DNA from: Nostoc sp. B(2019)
GTDB taxonomy: Bacteria > Cyanobacteriota > Cyanobacteriia > Cyanobacteriales > Nostocaceae
Direction: 5' to 3'
DNA length: 64,000 nt
Assembly: GCF_010091925.1 (NCBI RefSeq)
Contig: NZ_WVID01000014.1
Coordinates: 62,001 to 126,000, forward strand
The notes under the pieces were generated by a model that was not told where the DNA came from, did not search any database, and saw only the letters and a program-made list of their open reading frames with translations. Both the position numbers and the translations under genes were made by a program. This document shows positions 18,423 through 27,134 of this stretch, piece by piece. Each line of letters opens with the position of its first letter. The stretch's first letter is position 1.

Positions 18423-19196
18423 TCAAGCAAATTTCAATGGTAAACCGTCCTGAAATACTAGTAGTTCTCCTAGTGGTATTGGCGTCCAAACTTCGTTGTC
18501 GGTCAGAGGGGTAGTGGCAATGACGGCGACGCGATCGCGCTCAGTAGTCAACTCTCGAAAATCTACGGTCATGTCTTGGTCAATCAAGTGAGCAGCGGCA
18601 AAAGGCGCTTGACGCACAATGTAGCTGAGCTTGGTTGAACAGTACGCAAAAAAGTGTTCCCCATCTGATAATAGGTAGTTAAAGATGCCTTTTGACGCAA
18701 TTAATTCAGTAATTTTCCGTAAGACCAAGTACAATTCCTTAATGGTAGGCTCACCATCAGGAAAACTTTGTCGCAACGTTTCTAGCATCAAGCAGAATGC
18801 TTTTTCACTATCGGTGTTACCCACAGCTTGATAAAAGCCCATGTTTTCCGGTTGAAAATCTGGCAAATTTCCATTGTGGGCAAACACCCAATACTTACCC
18901 CACAATTCCCTGCGGAAAGGATGACAGTTGTGTAGGGCAACTTCACCCTGAGTAGCTTTGCGGATATGAGCAATTACATGGGTTGAGTGGATGGGATAGC
19001 TGCGTACGAACTCTGCTACTGGAGAAGCAACAGAAGGTTGGGCATCCAAAAACATTCGGCATCCCTTTCCTTCAAAGAAAGCAATGCCCCAACCATCGCT
19101 ATGGTCATCCGTTTTTCCTCCCCGTGCAGAGAACCCTTCAAAAGAAAAGCAAATATCCGTTGGAACATTGCAGTTCATTCCGAGCAGTTGGCACAT
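18423..19196 (-). CDS. Class II glutamine amidotransferase (YafJ type)
   Basis: N-terminal nucleophile hydrolase with the catalytic Cys at residue 2 (MCQLLGMNC), exposed when Met is removed. GGKTDDHSDGWGIAFFEG and the THVIAHIRKAT and FAHNGNLP segments form the glutaminase site. At 257 aa there is no synthetase domain, so it is the stand-alone YafJ/EgtC-like form, whose acceptor substrate is usually unknown. It lies upstream of the sulfate operon on the same strand, with 303 bases between. Confidence 0.88.
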   Translation of the reverse strand: MCQLLGMNCNVPTDICFSFEGFSARGGKTDDHSDGWGIAFFEGKGCRMFLDAQPSVASPVAEFVRSYPIHSTHVIAHIRKATQGEVALHNCHPFRRELWGKYWVFAHNGNLPDFQPENMGFYQAVGNTDSEKAFCLMLETLRQSFPDGEPTIKELYLVLRKITELIASKGIFNYLLSDGEHFFAYCSTKLSYIVRQAPFAAAHLIDQDMTVDFRELTTERDRVAVIATTPLTDNEVWTPIPLGELLVFQDGLPLKFA

Positions 19197-19460
19197 GGAT
19201 GTTGAGCTTCTGAATTTTCGACTAATGGCTGAAGATTAAGATACTTCAGAATGCCTCAATAATTCTGGAGCGATCGCTTCAATCTGACAATTCAGATATT
19301 TTATCATTTGTCAAGGGCTAGAGAAAAAGAGTTTTGTGTTCTGTCTAACTATCTCATGGCGAATTACCTAGGCTCTAGCTGTGGGGAAAATCTCCGTAAT
19401 TTTGAATCAGTGCAGAGATTGCGATCGCTCTGGGGTATCTCATAGCAAGAGTGACCATTC

Positions 19461-19919
19461 TTATTGTTTCCCATTGTTCAACACAGAACTATGAAGAAGT
19501 TTTGTGATCTCTGCTATTAAGAGAGTAGGTTCTACAGGCTTATTCACGTAGCTTTGAAAACCTGATGTCACAGCAAGGCTGCAACCTTCTTCAGAACCTA
19601 AAGCAGTTAAAGCAATAGCTGGAATCTTTTGTTGTTCTGAGAGTGTCATCTCTCTAATTTTGCTGATTAACGAAAATCCGTCCATTTCTGGCATGGCGAT
19701 GTCAAAAATGAAAATATCAAATTTAAATTGTTTGATTGTCTCAAGAGCTTGTAAAGCTGATGTCGCTGTGATTACCCGACTACCGTAGCTTTCAAGAATA
19801 CAGGTAGTTAAAAACAGACTATCGGCGTTATCATCTACTACAAGAACCTGTATACCATCCAGAGATTGAAAATCTTTTGTAACATCTAGAGGATGTAGAT
19901 CTTCAGGGTTATTTGCCAT
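19461..19919 (-). CDS. Stand-alone response-regulator receiver protein
   Basis: 152 aa with one CheY-like receiver (from about residue 22). Acidic pair VVDD (27-30), phospho-acceptor Asp73 in FDIAMPEMDG, Thr/Ala switch region and Lys in YVNKP are all present. No output domain, so it should act by protein contact or as part of a phosphorelay. The 20-residue polar leader is unusual for a minimal CheY. AAGGAGG stands before ATG 19919. No kinase gene is adjacent. Confidence 0.88.
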   Translation of the reverse strand: MANNPEDLHPLDVTKDFQSLDGIQVLVVDDNADSLFLTTCILESYGSRVITATSALQALETIKQFKFDIFIFDIAMPEMDGFSLISKIREMTLSEQQKIPAIALTALGSEEGCSLAVTSGFQSYVNKPVEPTLLIAEITKLLHSSVLNNGKQ

Positions 19920-20149
19920 GATAATATTGCCTCCTTAGTTGCCGTAATCAATTACGGAGGAAATCCACTAGGCAGCTAGCTCAGTACTGGCTGCCTAGAG
20001 GATATTTACTAAGCTACCATGACCTTAGTCTTATCTCTTAAGTAATATTTGTTAGTTGCTACAATGCTTTTTGTTCGTGTTATAAACTCTTGAGAAGAAG
20101 CTAACAGCATAATTGAGGTGATAGTATAAGCTTTTACCTCAGAATGCCA

Positions 20150-20181
20150 AAAACCCCGTATGTAATAGCTCACGGGGTTTT
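20150..20181 (-). terminator. Rho-independent terminator
   Basis: AAAACCCCG and CGGGGTTTT form a perfect 9-bp stem with a 14-base loop, and in the minus direction a T-run follows. It sits 17 bases past the stop of the small gene at 20198. Confidence 0.8.
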
Positions 20182-20197
20182 AAATTTCAGTACCTAG

Positions 20198-20392
20198 TTA
20201 ATATAAGTCAGTCTTTATTTTGATTTTTCCTACAGCTCTGGCAACTTTTTCCCAGGCTCTAGCTGTATCAGGGTCTTGCCAATTGGTTCTTAAATGTTCA
20301 GCTTTCTCGTAACAAACTTGAGAAAGTATCTCTAACACACCAGATAGACTCATGCCATCAATCATTGTCTTTATATCATCTTTGTCGTACAT
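20198..20392 (-). CDS. Small conserved-looking hypothetical protein
   Basis: 64 aa starting MYDKDDIKTMIDGMSLSGVL. It looks all-helical, with a central AEHLRTNWQD segment, a Trp/Glu-rich stretch and a basic C-terminus (KIKIKTDLY). ATG 20392 is chosen because GGAG lies 8 bases before it; the longer frame to 20503 has no ribosome site and starts with an implausible His/Tyr-rich run. The good terminator directly downstream supports a transcribed gene. Function unknown. Confidence 0.6.
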   Translation of the reverse strand: MYDKDDIKTMIDGMSLSGVLEILSQVCYEKAEHLRTNWQDPDTARAWEKVARAVGKIKIKTDLY

Positions 20393-20584
20393 TTTTAAAA
20401 CTCCATATTGAAAATCTTTCAAATTTTTTAAACAGATTGGAGATAAAGTCATCATCCACGACACTTGGTTGTGATAATACCTGGGATCATGGTGTATGTA
20501 CAAGTTTCAATGGAATGACATGAAAAGGACTGCATAAAAACTGGATATATATCTAGAGGCTAACTGCTATCTCCATTGACAGAG

Positions 20585-20800
20585 ATGAGAGAACAACAAG
20601 AGATCATTCGGCTTGAGTCTTAAATTAAACTTCAGCAAGCTGGGATTAATTTAAAAACAGTTGTACGCGAAATCAATACTATCAAAGATGATATAGCACG
20701 TTCTACCAAAGCGAAAGTTACTCAAGCTCAAGCTGATGACAAGCGGTTATTAACAAGCGCGATCGCTCCAAGAGATTTTCACACAAATCAGCTTCATTAG
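20585..20800 (+). pseudogene. Possible small gene broken by a stop codon
   Basis: From ATG 20585 the frame reads REQQEIIRLES, then TAA (20621-20623), then continues in frame as IKLQQAGINLKTVVREINTI and on to a TAG at 20798. The amphipathic, Lys/Glu/Gln-rich character continues across the stop, as expected if a CAA codon became TAA. I do not recognise a family, so this could be chance. Confidence 0.3.
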
Positions 20801-21397
20801 TAACCCTTAATTAAACATTATTAATAACGCATATATCAGCTAATCTGTCAATGTAGAGTTTATACCCAAAAATTTTTGGCAAAGCAACCATAAAGATACC
20901 GCAGTGCTCAATAATCGGCTCACAAGATTTTTGATCACATTCAATATGATGATTCAAAAAATACCATTAATCTTTTCTTTTAGCTGCGGAATATCGCTGG
21001 AATTGCTCACAAAGCGATCGCGCTTGTTAAAGCCTTCCAAAATAGACTCACAATCAATCACAAATTCAGAACTACTTAAAACACAACTAAGCATATACAA
21101 TTCTCAAGGTATAAGATGAAGCAATTAGGGGTAGACTTGTCGCTAGTGCCAATCAATGTTGGCTATACCCTGATTTTTTGAGAAAAAAGCTCGATGTTTC
21201 GAGTTATTAGCAGCAAGTATGGAGTCCTGAAGCTAAAATTCCGAGTTCAAAGGTTGAAAGTTGGAATTTTGAGGGCGATCGCAAAAACATCTAAGAGCAA
21301 ATACTGGGCATAAATAACACACTTTCTGTCTTCAGAAGGATGGCAGAAAAGCAAATGCTTGACACGCTATAATCAGGAGTCGATAAATAAATGAAAA
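20801..21397. other. Intergenic region
   Basis: About 600 bases. A 71-codon frame at 20904-21119 lacks a ribosome site and family motifs, and I do not call it. A weak stem (AGGGGTA at about 21127 and TACCC at about 21166, with a T-run after) may be a terminator. Two HIP1-like sites occur. Confidence 0.35.
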
Positions 21398-21763
21398 ATG
21401 CCGCACATCTTACTGGTGGATGATGAAGCACCTCTACGCGAAAGCCTCACCTACACCCTGCAAAAAGAAGGCTACACAGTGACATCAGCAGCAGATGGGC
21501 ATAATGCTATCAAACAGTTCCATAAGCAAGTACCGGATGTAATTTTGCTAGATTTAATGTTGCCAGAAGTTAGTGGCATGGAAGTTTGTTGGCGAATTCG
21601 GGCATTTTCGGATGTTCCCATTGTCATGCTGACAGCAAAAGATCAAGATATTGATAAAATTTGGGGTTTGGAAGCGGGAGCAGATGATTATGTAACCAAG
21701 CCATTCAATACTCGTGAACTGCTAGCACGGATCAAAGCAGTTTTACGTCGTCGTGGGGATTAG
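21398..21763 (+). CDS. Response regulator, receiver domain only (OmpR-like)
   Basis: 121 aa: PHILLVDDE at the start, phospho-acceptor Asp52 in LLDLMLPEVSG, and the YVTKPFNTRELLARIKAVLRRRGD end typical of OmpR/PhoB-type receivers. In OmpR proteins a winged-helix DNA-binding domain would follow this last helix; here a stop comes immediately after. It may be a natural single-domain relay protein or have lost its output domain. The kinase gene starts 9 bases past its stop, so they form an operon and likely a cognate pair. Confidence 0.88.
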   Translation: MPHILLVDDEAPLRESLTYTLQKEGYTVTSAADGHNAIKQFHKQVPDVILLDLMLPEVSGMEVCWRIRAFSDVPIVMLTAKDQDIDKIWGLEAGADDYVTKPFNTRELLARIKAVLRRRGD

Positions 21764-21772
21764 TTGATAAAA

Positions 21773-23251
21773 ATGGGCTGGTTGCCTCGGATCAGATTAA
21801 ATTCTATTCATGCTAAGTTGCTAGCCACTTACCTGCTGCTGACAACTTTAGGAACCTCCTTGATGGCAGGTTATATTTTGTGGTCGTTTCATGCATACTT
21901 CATGCAATCACGACAAACAGATTTAGGGAACTGGACAGATGCTCTGAGCGAAAGTGTAGCAGATGCTTTAGAAGAACAAAATCTTCAACGGGTAGAGCTG
22001 CTGGTGCAGCGGTATGGAGCACCGGAAACTGTAGCACTACGTATTTTTAATCAAAAAGGACGTTTACTAGCCACTTCTGCCGTACAGCAAGATAAACAGG
22101 TTACTGACTGGTACAAGGTTCCAGGAGTATGGGAAGCTCTGCAAAATCGTCCAGCACAGGGAGTTGCAAAAGGGGTTTTATCAACGCAAGATCGCCTCTA
22201 CATTGCTAGACCAATTGTGCGTAATGGTCAATTATTAGGTGTGCTGCGAATGTCGATGACTCTAGATCAGCTCCAGCGTCAGTTTGCTAGGGTGATTTGG
22301 AGTGTTTTGGGAACATTGGCATTGACAATCTTGCTATGTGCGCTGATCAGTACTCGCCTAGCTCGCAGTCTCTCCAAACCGATTGAAACTATGCGGAATT
22401 TTGCGATTCGCTTAGGCAGTGGTCATTTTGGCGATAAGCTTGTTATTCGTGAGAACAATGAGTTAGATCAATTGGCGGCGGAGCTAAACCGGATGAGTGA
22501 ACGGCTAGCTTCGCTAGACCAGGAGCGTAGAGCTTTTTTAGCAAATGTCTCCCACGAACTCCGCACCCCCATCAGCAACGTACAGGTAACGGTAGACGCG
22601 CTCAAAAGTGGCGCATACGAAGAACCCCAATTACGCGATCGCTTTTTCCAAACTATCGAGAACGAAATCAAACGCTTATCTCGACTGATTCATGACCTAC
22701 TGGATCTAGGACGCCTAGAAGCAGGAGTTACTCAACTCGAACAGCAGACATTCTCACTTCGCGGTCTAATTAATCGTGCTGTCAATGCGATGGAACCTCG
22801 AATGCAGGCCATTGGCGTCTCTGTGTGCATCAACGTGGCTGACCTCAAACTACAAGGCGATCCAGAACGGTTATTACAGGCTGTTTTAAATGTGCTAGAT
22901 AATGCTATCAAACATTCAATACCCGATTCTCAGGTCTTTATTTCTGGATTCACTGAAGGGAAACAAGCAGTAATTAAAATTCAAGACCAAGGAAAGGGCA
23001 TTAGTGAGGGCGATTTGCCCCGAATTTTTGAGCAGTTTTATACAACAGATCCCTCTCGTAAAGGCACTAGCAACGGTTTGGGGTTAGCGATCGCCAAGCG
23101 CATTGTCGAAGCTCATCACGGCAGCATTACAGCCAGCAGCGCCACGAGTCAGGGCGCAACCTTTACAATTTGCTTACCGCTCAAAGCAAGAACAGACCTC
23201 AAATCAAATGTCAGTTTAAACAAAGAAGATACTCAGGTTGAGCTTGGTTGA
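21773..23251 (+). CDS. Membrane sensor histidine kinase
   Basis: Architecture: first membrane helix (about 15-40), extracytoplasmic sensor of about 130 aa with a CACHE-like feel, second helix (about 172-194), HAMP (to about 245), HisKA with phospho-acceptor His261 in NVSHELRTP, then a catalytic domain with [16 protein letters not shown] and [16 protein letters not shown] boxes. All kinase motifs are intact over 492 aa. ATG 21773 is chosen; a TTG 9 bases upstream directly adjoins the receiver stop. It should phosphorylate the receiver encoded just before it. The signal is unknown. Confidence 0.9.
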   Translation: MGWLPRIRLNSIHAKLLATYLLLTTLGTSLMAGYILWSFHAYFMQSRQTDLGNWTDALSESVADALEEQNLQRVELLVQRYGAPETVALRIFNQKGRLLATSAVQQDKQVTDWYKVPGVWEALQNRPAQGVAKGVLSTQDRLYIARPIVRNGQLLGVLRMSMTLDQLQRQFARVIWSVLGTLALTILLCALISTRLARSLSKPIETMRNFAIRLGSGHFGDKLVIRENNELDQLAAELNRMSERLASLDQERRAFLANVSHELRTPISNVQVTVDALKSGAYEEPQLRDRFFQTIENEIKRLSRLIHDLLDLGRLEAGVTQLEQQTFSLRGLINRAVNAMEPRMQAIGVSVCINVADLKLQGDPERLLQAVLNVLDNAIKHSIPDSQVFISGFTEGKQAVIKIQDQGKGISEGDLPRIFEQFYTTDPSRKGTSNGLGLAIAKRIVEAHHGSITASSATSQGATFTICLPLKARTDLKSNVSLNKEDTQVELG

Positions 23252-23301
23252 CACTTCCATCTGTATCTAATTTAGAAAGGGAGAGAAAAACCGATTATTT
23301 C

Positions 23302-23330
23302 GTAGAGACGTTGCATTGCAACGTCTCTAC
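23302..23330. repeat. Near-perfect palindrome GTAGAGACGTTGCA
   Basis: GTAGAGACGTTGCA, one T, then its exact complement TGCAACGTCTCTAC. This is a dispersed Nostocales palindrome and stands 50 bases past the kinase stop, where it may also terminate transcription. Confidence 0.8.
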
Positions 23331-23476
23331 AGTGTTATTCAAATGTTGTCAAGAACTGTAACGCTTTTGATATAGTACGGTTATTGCGATCGCTCATAGC
23401 TATAAAACCGAACCTACTGAAATTTAACGTTGACCTAATGTGATAACTAGGAAGCTTAAGATTGAGCTTTTAAAAA

Positions 23477-23503
23477 TTGAAGATTGCTTGAAACAAGTAT
23501 ACT
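23477..23503 (+). promoter_or_regulatory. Possible promoter of hsp20
   Basis: TTGAAG (23477-23482) and TATACT (23498-23503) are spaced by 15 bases, about 75 bases ahead of the start codon. The spacing is short for a housekeeping promoter. No CIRCE inverted repeat was found here. Confidence 0.3.
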
Positions 23504-23577
23504 GGTTGTCAGTAAAGCTACGAAGCTTGAAATTAAGCCTCCTAGAAACCCAACATTAAATCTTAGAGGTGATATAT

Positions 23578-24072
23578 ATGGCACTGATGCGTTGGAATCC
23601 ATTCCGGGATATTGAACGCTTAGAACCATTCCGAGAAATTGAACGTTTAGACCCATTCCGAGAAATTGACACCTTACAGCGGCAAATGAATCGCCTGTTT
23701 GACAGGTTGGTATCAACTGATGGCGAGGAAAGGACTGGATTTACCTTCATTCCTGCTGCCGAAATCAAAGAAACTGAAGATGCAATTCACTTGAGACTAG
23801 AAGTACCTGGTCTGGAAGCAAAAGATGTAAACGTAGAAGCAACTCCTGAATCAGTTTCTATTAGCGGTGAGCGGAAATATGAATCCAAGACAGAAGAAAA
23901 CGGTGTAACTCGATCTGAATTCCGTTATGGTAAATTCCAGCGAGTAATTCCGTTACCTTCTTTAATTCAAAACGACAAAGTACAAGCTGAATACAAAAAT
24001 GGTATTCTCAGCTTGAACTTACCGAAAGCTGAATCAGAAAAACACAGAGCTGTTAAAGTTAATCTCGGTTAA
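23578..24072 (+). CDS. Small heat-shock protein, Hsp20/alpha-crystallin
   Basis: 164 aa. The alpha-crystallin domain (about 50-150) shows the AAEIKETEDAIHLRLEVPG block, the VNVEATPESVSISGERKYE strands, and the signature NGILSLNLPKAE with a short C-terminal tail. It holds unfolding proteins for refolding by DnaK, whose gene follows 130 bases later. ATG 23578 is preferred to an upstream GTG because AGAGGTG lies before it. The N-terminal arm carries three tandem 9-residue units (NPFRDIERL, EPFREIERL, DPFREIDTL), where one such motif is usual. Confidence 0.92.
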   Translation: MALMRWNPFRDIERLEPFREIERLDPFREIDTLQRQMNRLFDRLVSTDGEERTGFTFIPAAEIKETEDAIHLRLEVPGLEAKDVNVEATPESVSISGERKYESKTEENGVTRSEFRYGKFQRVIPLPSLIQNDKVQAEYKNGILSLNLPKAESEKHRAVKVNLG

Positions 24073-24109
24073 TTTTGTTAATTGAGTTAATCTCAAGCCG
24101 AAAGTAAAC

Positions 24110-24162
24110 AGGATTGGCAGTGAAATTTTTAATCTAATAAATTCCTGTCAATCCTATTTTTT
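24110..24162 (+). terminator. Terminator between hsp20 and dnaK
   Basis: AGGATTGGCAG and CTGTCAATCCT pair over 11 bp (one G-T wobble) around a 24-base loop, followed by a run of T. It separates the two chaperone genes, so dnaK probably has its own promoter or relies on readthrough. Confidence 0.65.
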
Positions 24163-24201
24163 CCTCAGCGCCACAATTGCTCAAGCTGAAGAGGAAGATA
24201 T

Positions 24202-26088
24202 ATGGCAAAAGTAGTTGGAATTGATTTAGGAACGACAAACTCTTGTGTTGCCGTCATCGAAGGTGGGCAACCTATGGTAATCGCCAACGCTGAGGGGCAG
24301 CGCATCACCCCCTCCGTTGTGGCTTATACCAAAACCGGCGAACGCTTGGTAGGTCAAATCGCTAGACGCCAAGCAGTAATGAATCCGGAAAATACCTTTT
24401 ATTCTGTGAAACGTTTCATTGGGCGCAAATACGAAGAAGTCACCCATGAAGCTACAGAAGTTTCTTACAAAATTCTGCGCGATAGCAACGGTAATGTTAA
24501 ACTCGACTGTCCCGCAGAAGGTAAACAATTTGCTCCCGAAGAAATTTCTGCTCAAGTTTTACGGAAGTTGGTTGATGATGCTAGCAAATATTTGGGACAA
24601 AAAGTCACTCAAGCAGTAATCACGGTTCCTGCTTACTTCAACGATTCTCAACGGCAAGCCACCAAAGATGCAGGAAAAATTGCCGGTTTAGAAGTTCTCC
24701 GTATTATCAACGAACCCACAGCAGCAGCCCTTGCCTACGGTTTAGATAAAAAGCAAAATGAAACCATCTTGGTTTTTGACCTTGGTGGTGGAACCTTTGA
24801 CGTTTCTATTTTGGAAGTAGGTGATGGTGTATTTGAAGTAAAATCCACCAGTGGCGACACTCACTTGGGTGGTGACGACTTTGATAAGAAGATTGTGGAT
24901 TGGCTAGCTAATGAGTTTCAGCACAACGAAGGTATTGACCTGCGTAAAGATAAGCAAGCTTTACAAAGACTGACCGAAGCCGCAGAAAAAGCCAAAATCG
25001 AACTTTCGAGCGCCACTCAAACCAATATCAATCTCCCCTTTATCACTGCTACTCAAGAAGGCCCAAAACATCTTGATATGACGTTAACACGGGCTAAATT
25101 TGAGGAGATGTGTTCAGATCTGTTTGACCGTTGCCGCAAGCCAGTGCAACAAGCACTACAAGACGCTAAACTTACTAACGCTGAACTGGATGAAGTTGTG
25201 TTGGTTGGCGGTTCTACTCGCATTCCTGCCGTTCAAGAATTAGTGCGGCGGATAACGGGTAAAGATCCCAACCAAGGCGTTAACCCAGATGAAGTTGTAG
25301 CTGTTGGTGCTGCTATTCAAGCGGGTGTTTTGGCAGGTGAGGTGAAAGATATCTTGCTGCTGGATGTCACTCCCTTGTCTTTGGGTGTGGAAACTCTTGG
25401 CGGCGTAATGACCAAGATTATTAGCCGCAACACCACCATCCCCGTTAAAAAATCTGAAATCTTCTCTACAGCAGCCGATGGTCAAGCAAATGTAGAAGTC
25501 CATGTTCTCCAAGGTGAACGGGAATTAGCTAAAGATAACAAGAGTCTGGGAAACTTCCGCCTGGACGGGATTCCGCCAGCGCCTAGGGGTGTACCGCAAA
25601 TCGAAGTTACTTTCGATATTGATGCTAACGGTATTCTCTCGGTGACGGCCAGAGATAAAGCTACAGGTAAACAGCAGTCGATTTCGATTACAGGTGCTTC
25701 CACTCTCGATAAGCGAGATGTAGAACGCATGGTGAAAGACGCACAAACTCACGCAGAAGAAGACAAAAAACGGCGTGAACAAATCGATACCAAAAACCTA
25801 GCAGACTCCTTAGTTTATCAGGCTGAGAAACAACTCAGAGATTTGGGCGATAAGGTGAGTGCTAGTGATAGGAGCCGAGTTGAAGGGCTAACAGCAGATT
25901 TGCGGGAGGCGATTAATCAAGATAATTTTGCTCGGATTAAATCTCTGACCAATGAGTTGCAACAAGCTCTGATGCAAGTGGGTAGTGCTGTCTATGCCCA
26001 AGCAGGTAGCTCTGCGGGTGGAGAACAACAAGCCGGAAGCCAACGCAATGATGATGTGATTGATGCCGATTTTGTGGACAACAAATAA
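24202..26088 (+). CDS. dnaK: Chaperone DnaK (Hsp70)
   Basis: 628 aa. ATPase domain: [10 protein letters not shown] at the start, [14 protein letters not shown], and [13 protein letters not shown]; linker [13 protein letters not shown] at about 390; then the substrate-binding domain and helical lid. The C-terminus ends in the acidic [12 protein letters not shown] tail common in cyanobacterial DnaK2-type proteins. It works with DnaJ and GrpE (not in this window) and receives clients from Hsp20. It starts after GAGGAAG. Genomes of this group hold several dnaK copies; which one this is cannot be settled here. Confidence 0.95.
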   Translation: MAKVVGIDLGTTNSCVAVIEGGQPMVIANAEGQRITPSVVAYTKTGERLVGQIARRQAVMNPENTFYSVKRFIGRKYEEVTHEATEVSYKILRDSNGNVKLDCPAEGKQFAPEEISAQVLRKLVDDASKYLGQKVTQAVITVPAYFNDSQRQATKDAGKIAGLEVLRIINEPTAAALAYGLDKKQNETILVFDLGGGTFDVSILEVGDGVFEVKSTSGDTHLGGDDFDKKIVDWLANEFQHNEGIDLRKDKQALQRLTEAAEKAKIELSSATQTNINLPFITATQEGPKHLDMTLTRAKFEEMCSDLFDRCRKPVQQALQDAKLTNAELDEVVLVGGSTRIPAVQELVRRITGKDPNQGVNPDEVVAVGAAIQAGVLAGEVKDILLLDVTPLSLGVETLGGVMTKIISRNTTIPVKKSEIFSTAADGQANVEVHVLQGERELAKDNKSLGNFRLDGIPPAPRGVPQIEVTFDIDANGILSVTARDKATGKQQSISITGASTLDKRDVERMVKDAQTHAEEDKKRREQIDTKNLADSLVYQAEKQLRDLGDKVSASDRSRVEGLTADLREAINQDNFARIKSLTNELQQALMQVGSAVYAQAGSSAGGEQQAGSQRNDDVIDADFVDNK

Positions 26089-26351
26089 TCTGAGGTTGAA
26101 AGCGATCGCTCAATATGACAAGTAAAGGCAATTTGGTATGATTTAGGCGATCGCCAAAACATTAGACAAGCTAACGGAGCGATCGCTTTTTATACCAAGT
26201 TGCCAAAGATAGTATTTTGTCATACTGTTCCCCTTGGTTCCCGCAGGGTACGAAATGCAGTGTAGTTTACCCCTACTCTTAAGCAAGCCTTTACCCCGCC
26301 AGAGTTTCTCTGGCGAAGTATTAGGTTCATTCGTACATAACGTTCTCAGCT
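26089..26351. repeat. HIP1 cluster and hairpin after dnaK
   Basis: Three HIP1 octamers (GCGATCGC) at 26102, 26147 and 26179 within 85 bases, then a perfect 8-bp hairpin CGCCAGAG-TTT-CTCTGGCG at 26297-26315 without a T-run. The hairpin may stop transcription of the converging genes. Confidence 0.6.
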
Positions 26352-27134
26352 CTATTCATCCCTATCATCAACTTCTACCCTAATAGTGGGACGCGGACAG
26401 CGCCAATTGACTCCACCAGTGCCAACATCAGTGCAACCTTGAGCTTGCATGGCATCCCGCGAGACATTTTCTGGCTTATAAAATCGCCAACGCCTCCTGT
26501 TATCTGGGCCCGACTCAGCCCTGAGTGTGCGTGTATCGCGTCTGTAGTCACGCCTATCATTATCGCGCCAATCACTATCACGCCTATTATCGTCCACTTC
26601 TACCCTAATAGTGGGACGTGGACAGCGCCAATTTGCTCCGCCAGTGCCAACATCAGTGCAACCTTGAGCTTGCATGGCATCCCGCGAGACATTTTCCGGC
26701 TTATAAAATCGCCAACGCCTTCTGTCATCTGGCCCTGACTCAGATCTGAGTCTGCGTGTATCACGCCCGTAGTCACGACGCCCATTATCATCCACCTCTA
26801 CCCTGATAGTGCGGCGTGGACAGCGCCAATTTGCTCCGCCAGTGCCAACATCAGTACAACCTTGAGCTTGCATGGCATCCCGCGAGACATCTTCTGGTTT
26901 ATAAAATCGCCAACGTCCTCTGTCATCTGGCCCCGATTCAGCTCTGAGTCTGCGTGTATCGCGCCCGTAGTCACGACGATTTTGAGATATCAACAAGGGA
27001 GTAGAGGTGGACTTCATCTCTTGCGCGAAGACCGAGGACTGCCCTGTATTAATAGGAACCGCTGTCAGAATAGTACCACAAGCTATAAAAGTCATTAACT
27101 GAGTTAACCGACTTAATTTAGTAAAATCAGGCAT
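26352..27134 (-). CDS. Secreted protein with three tandem ~66-75-aa repeats
   Basis: 260 aa: a signal peptide (hydrophobic stretch in residues 11-30), then three near-identical units. Each runs DTRRLRAESGPDD-R-RWRFYKPE, VSRDAMQAQGCTDVGTGG, NWRCPR-TIRVEVDD, joined by Arg/Asp-rich spacers. Each unit has exactly two Cys, probably a disulfide per unit. The DNA copies are 225 and 198 bases apart and almost identical, so duplication is recent or homogenised. I recognise no named domain. The highly charged surface and secretion suggest a periplasmic or extracellular binding role, but that is inference. Confidence 0.75.
   Translation of the reverse strand: MPDFTKLSRLTQLMTFIACGTILTAVPINTGQSSVFAQEMKSTSTPLLISQNRRDYGRDTRRLRAESGPDDRGRWRFYKPEDVSRDAMQAQGCTDVGTGGANWRCPRRTIRVEVDDNGRRDYGRDTRRLRSESGPDDRRRWRFYKPENVSRDAMQAQGCTDVGTGGANWRCPRPTIRVEVDDNRRDSDWRDNDRRDYRRDTRTLRAESGPDNRRRWRFYKPENVSRDAMQAQGCTDVGTGGVNWRCPRPTIRVEVDDRDE

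Noticed and set aside
20904-21119. 71-codon plus-strand frame
   Set aside because: No ribosome site, unusual composition, and no neighbours suggesting an operon.
23252-24201. CIRCE heat-shock operator before hsp20 or dnaK
   Set aside because: No TTAGCACTC-N9-GAGTGCTAA pattern or close variant is present in either upstream region.
26360-27000. Regular repeats that could be taken for a CRISPR array
   Set aside because: The units are 198-225 bp long, in frame, and encode a signal-peptide-bearing protein; no 25-40 bp repeat with unique spacers.
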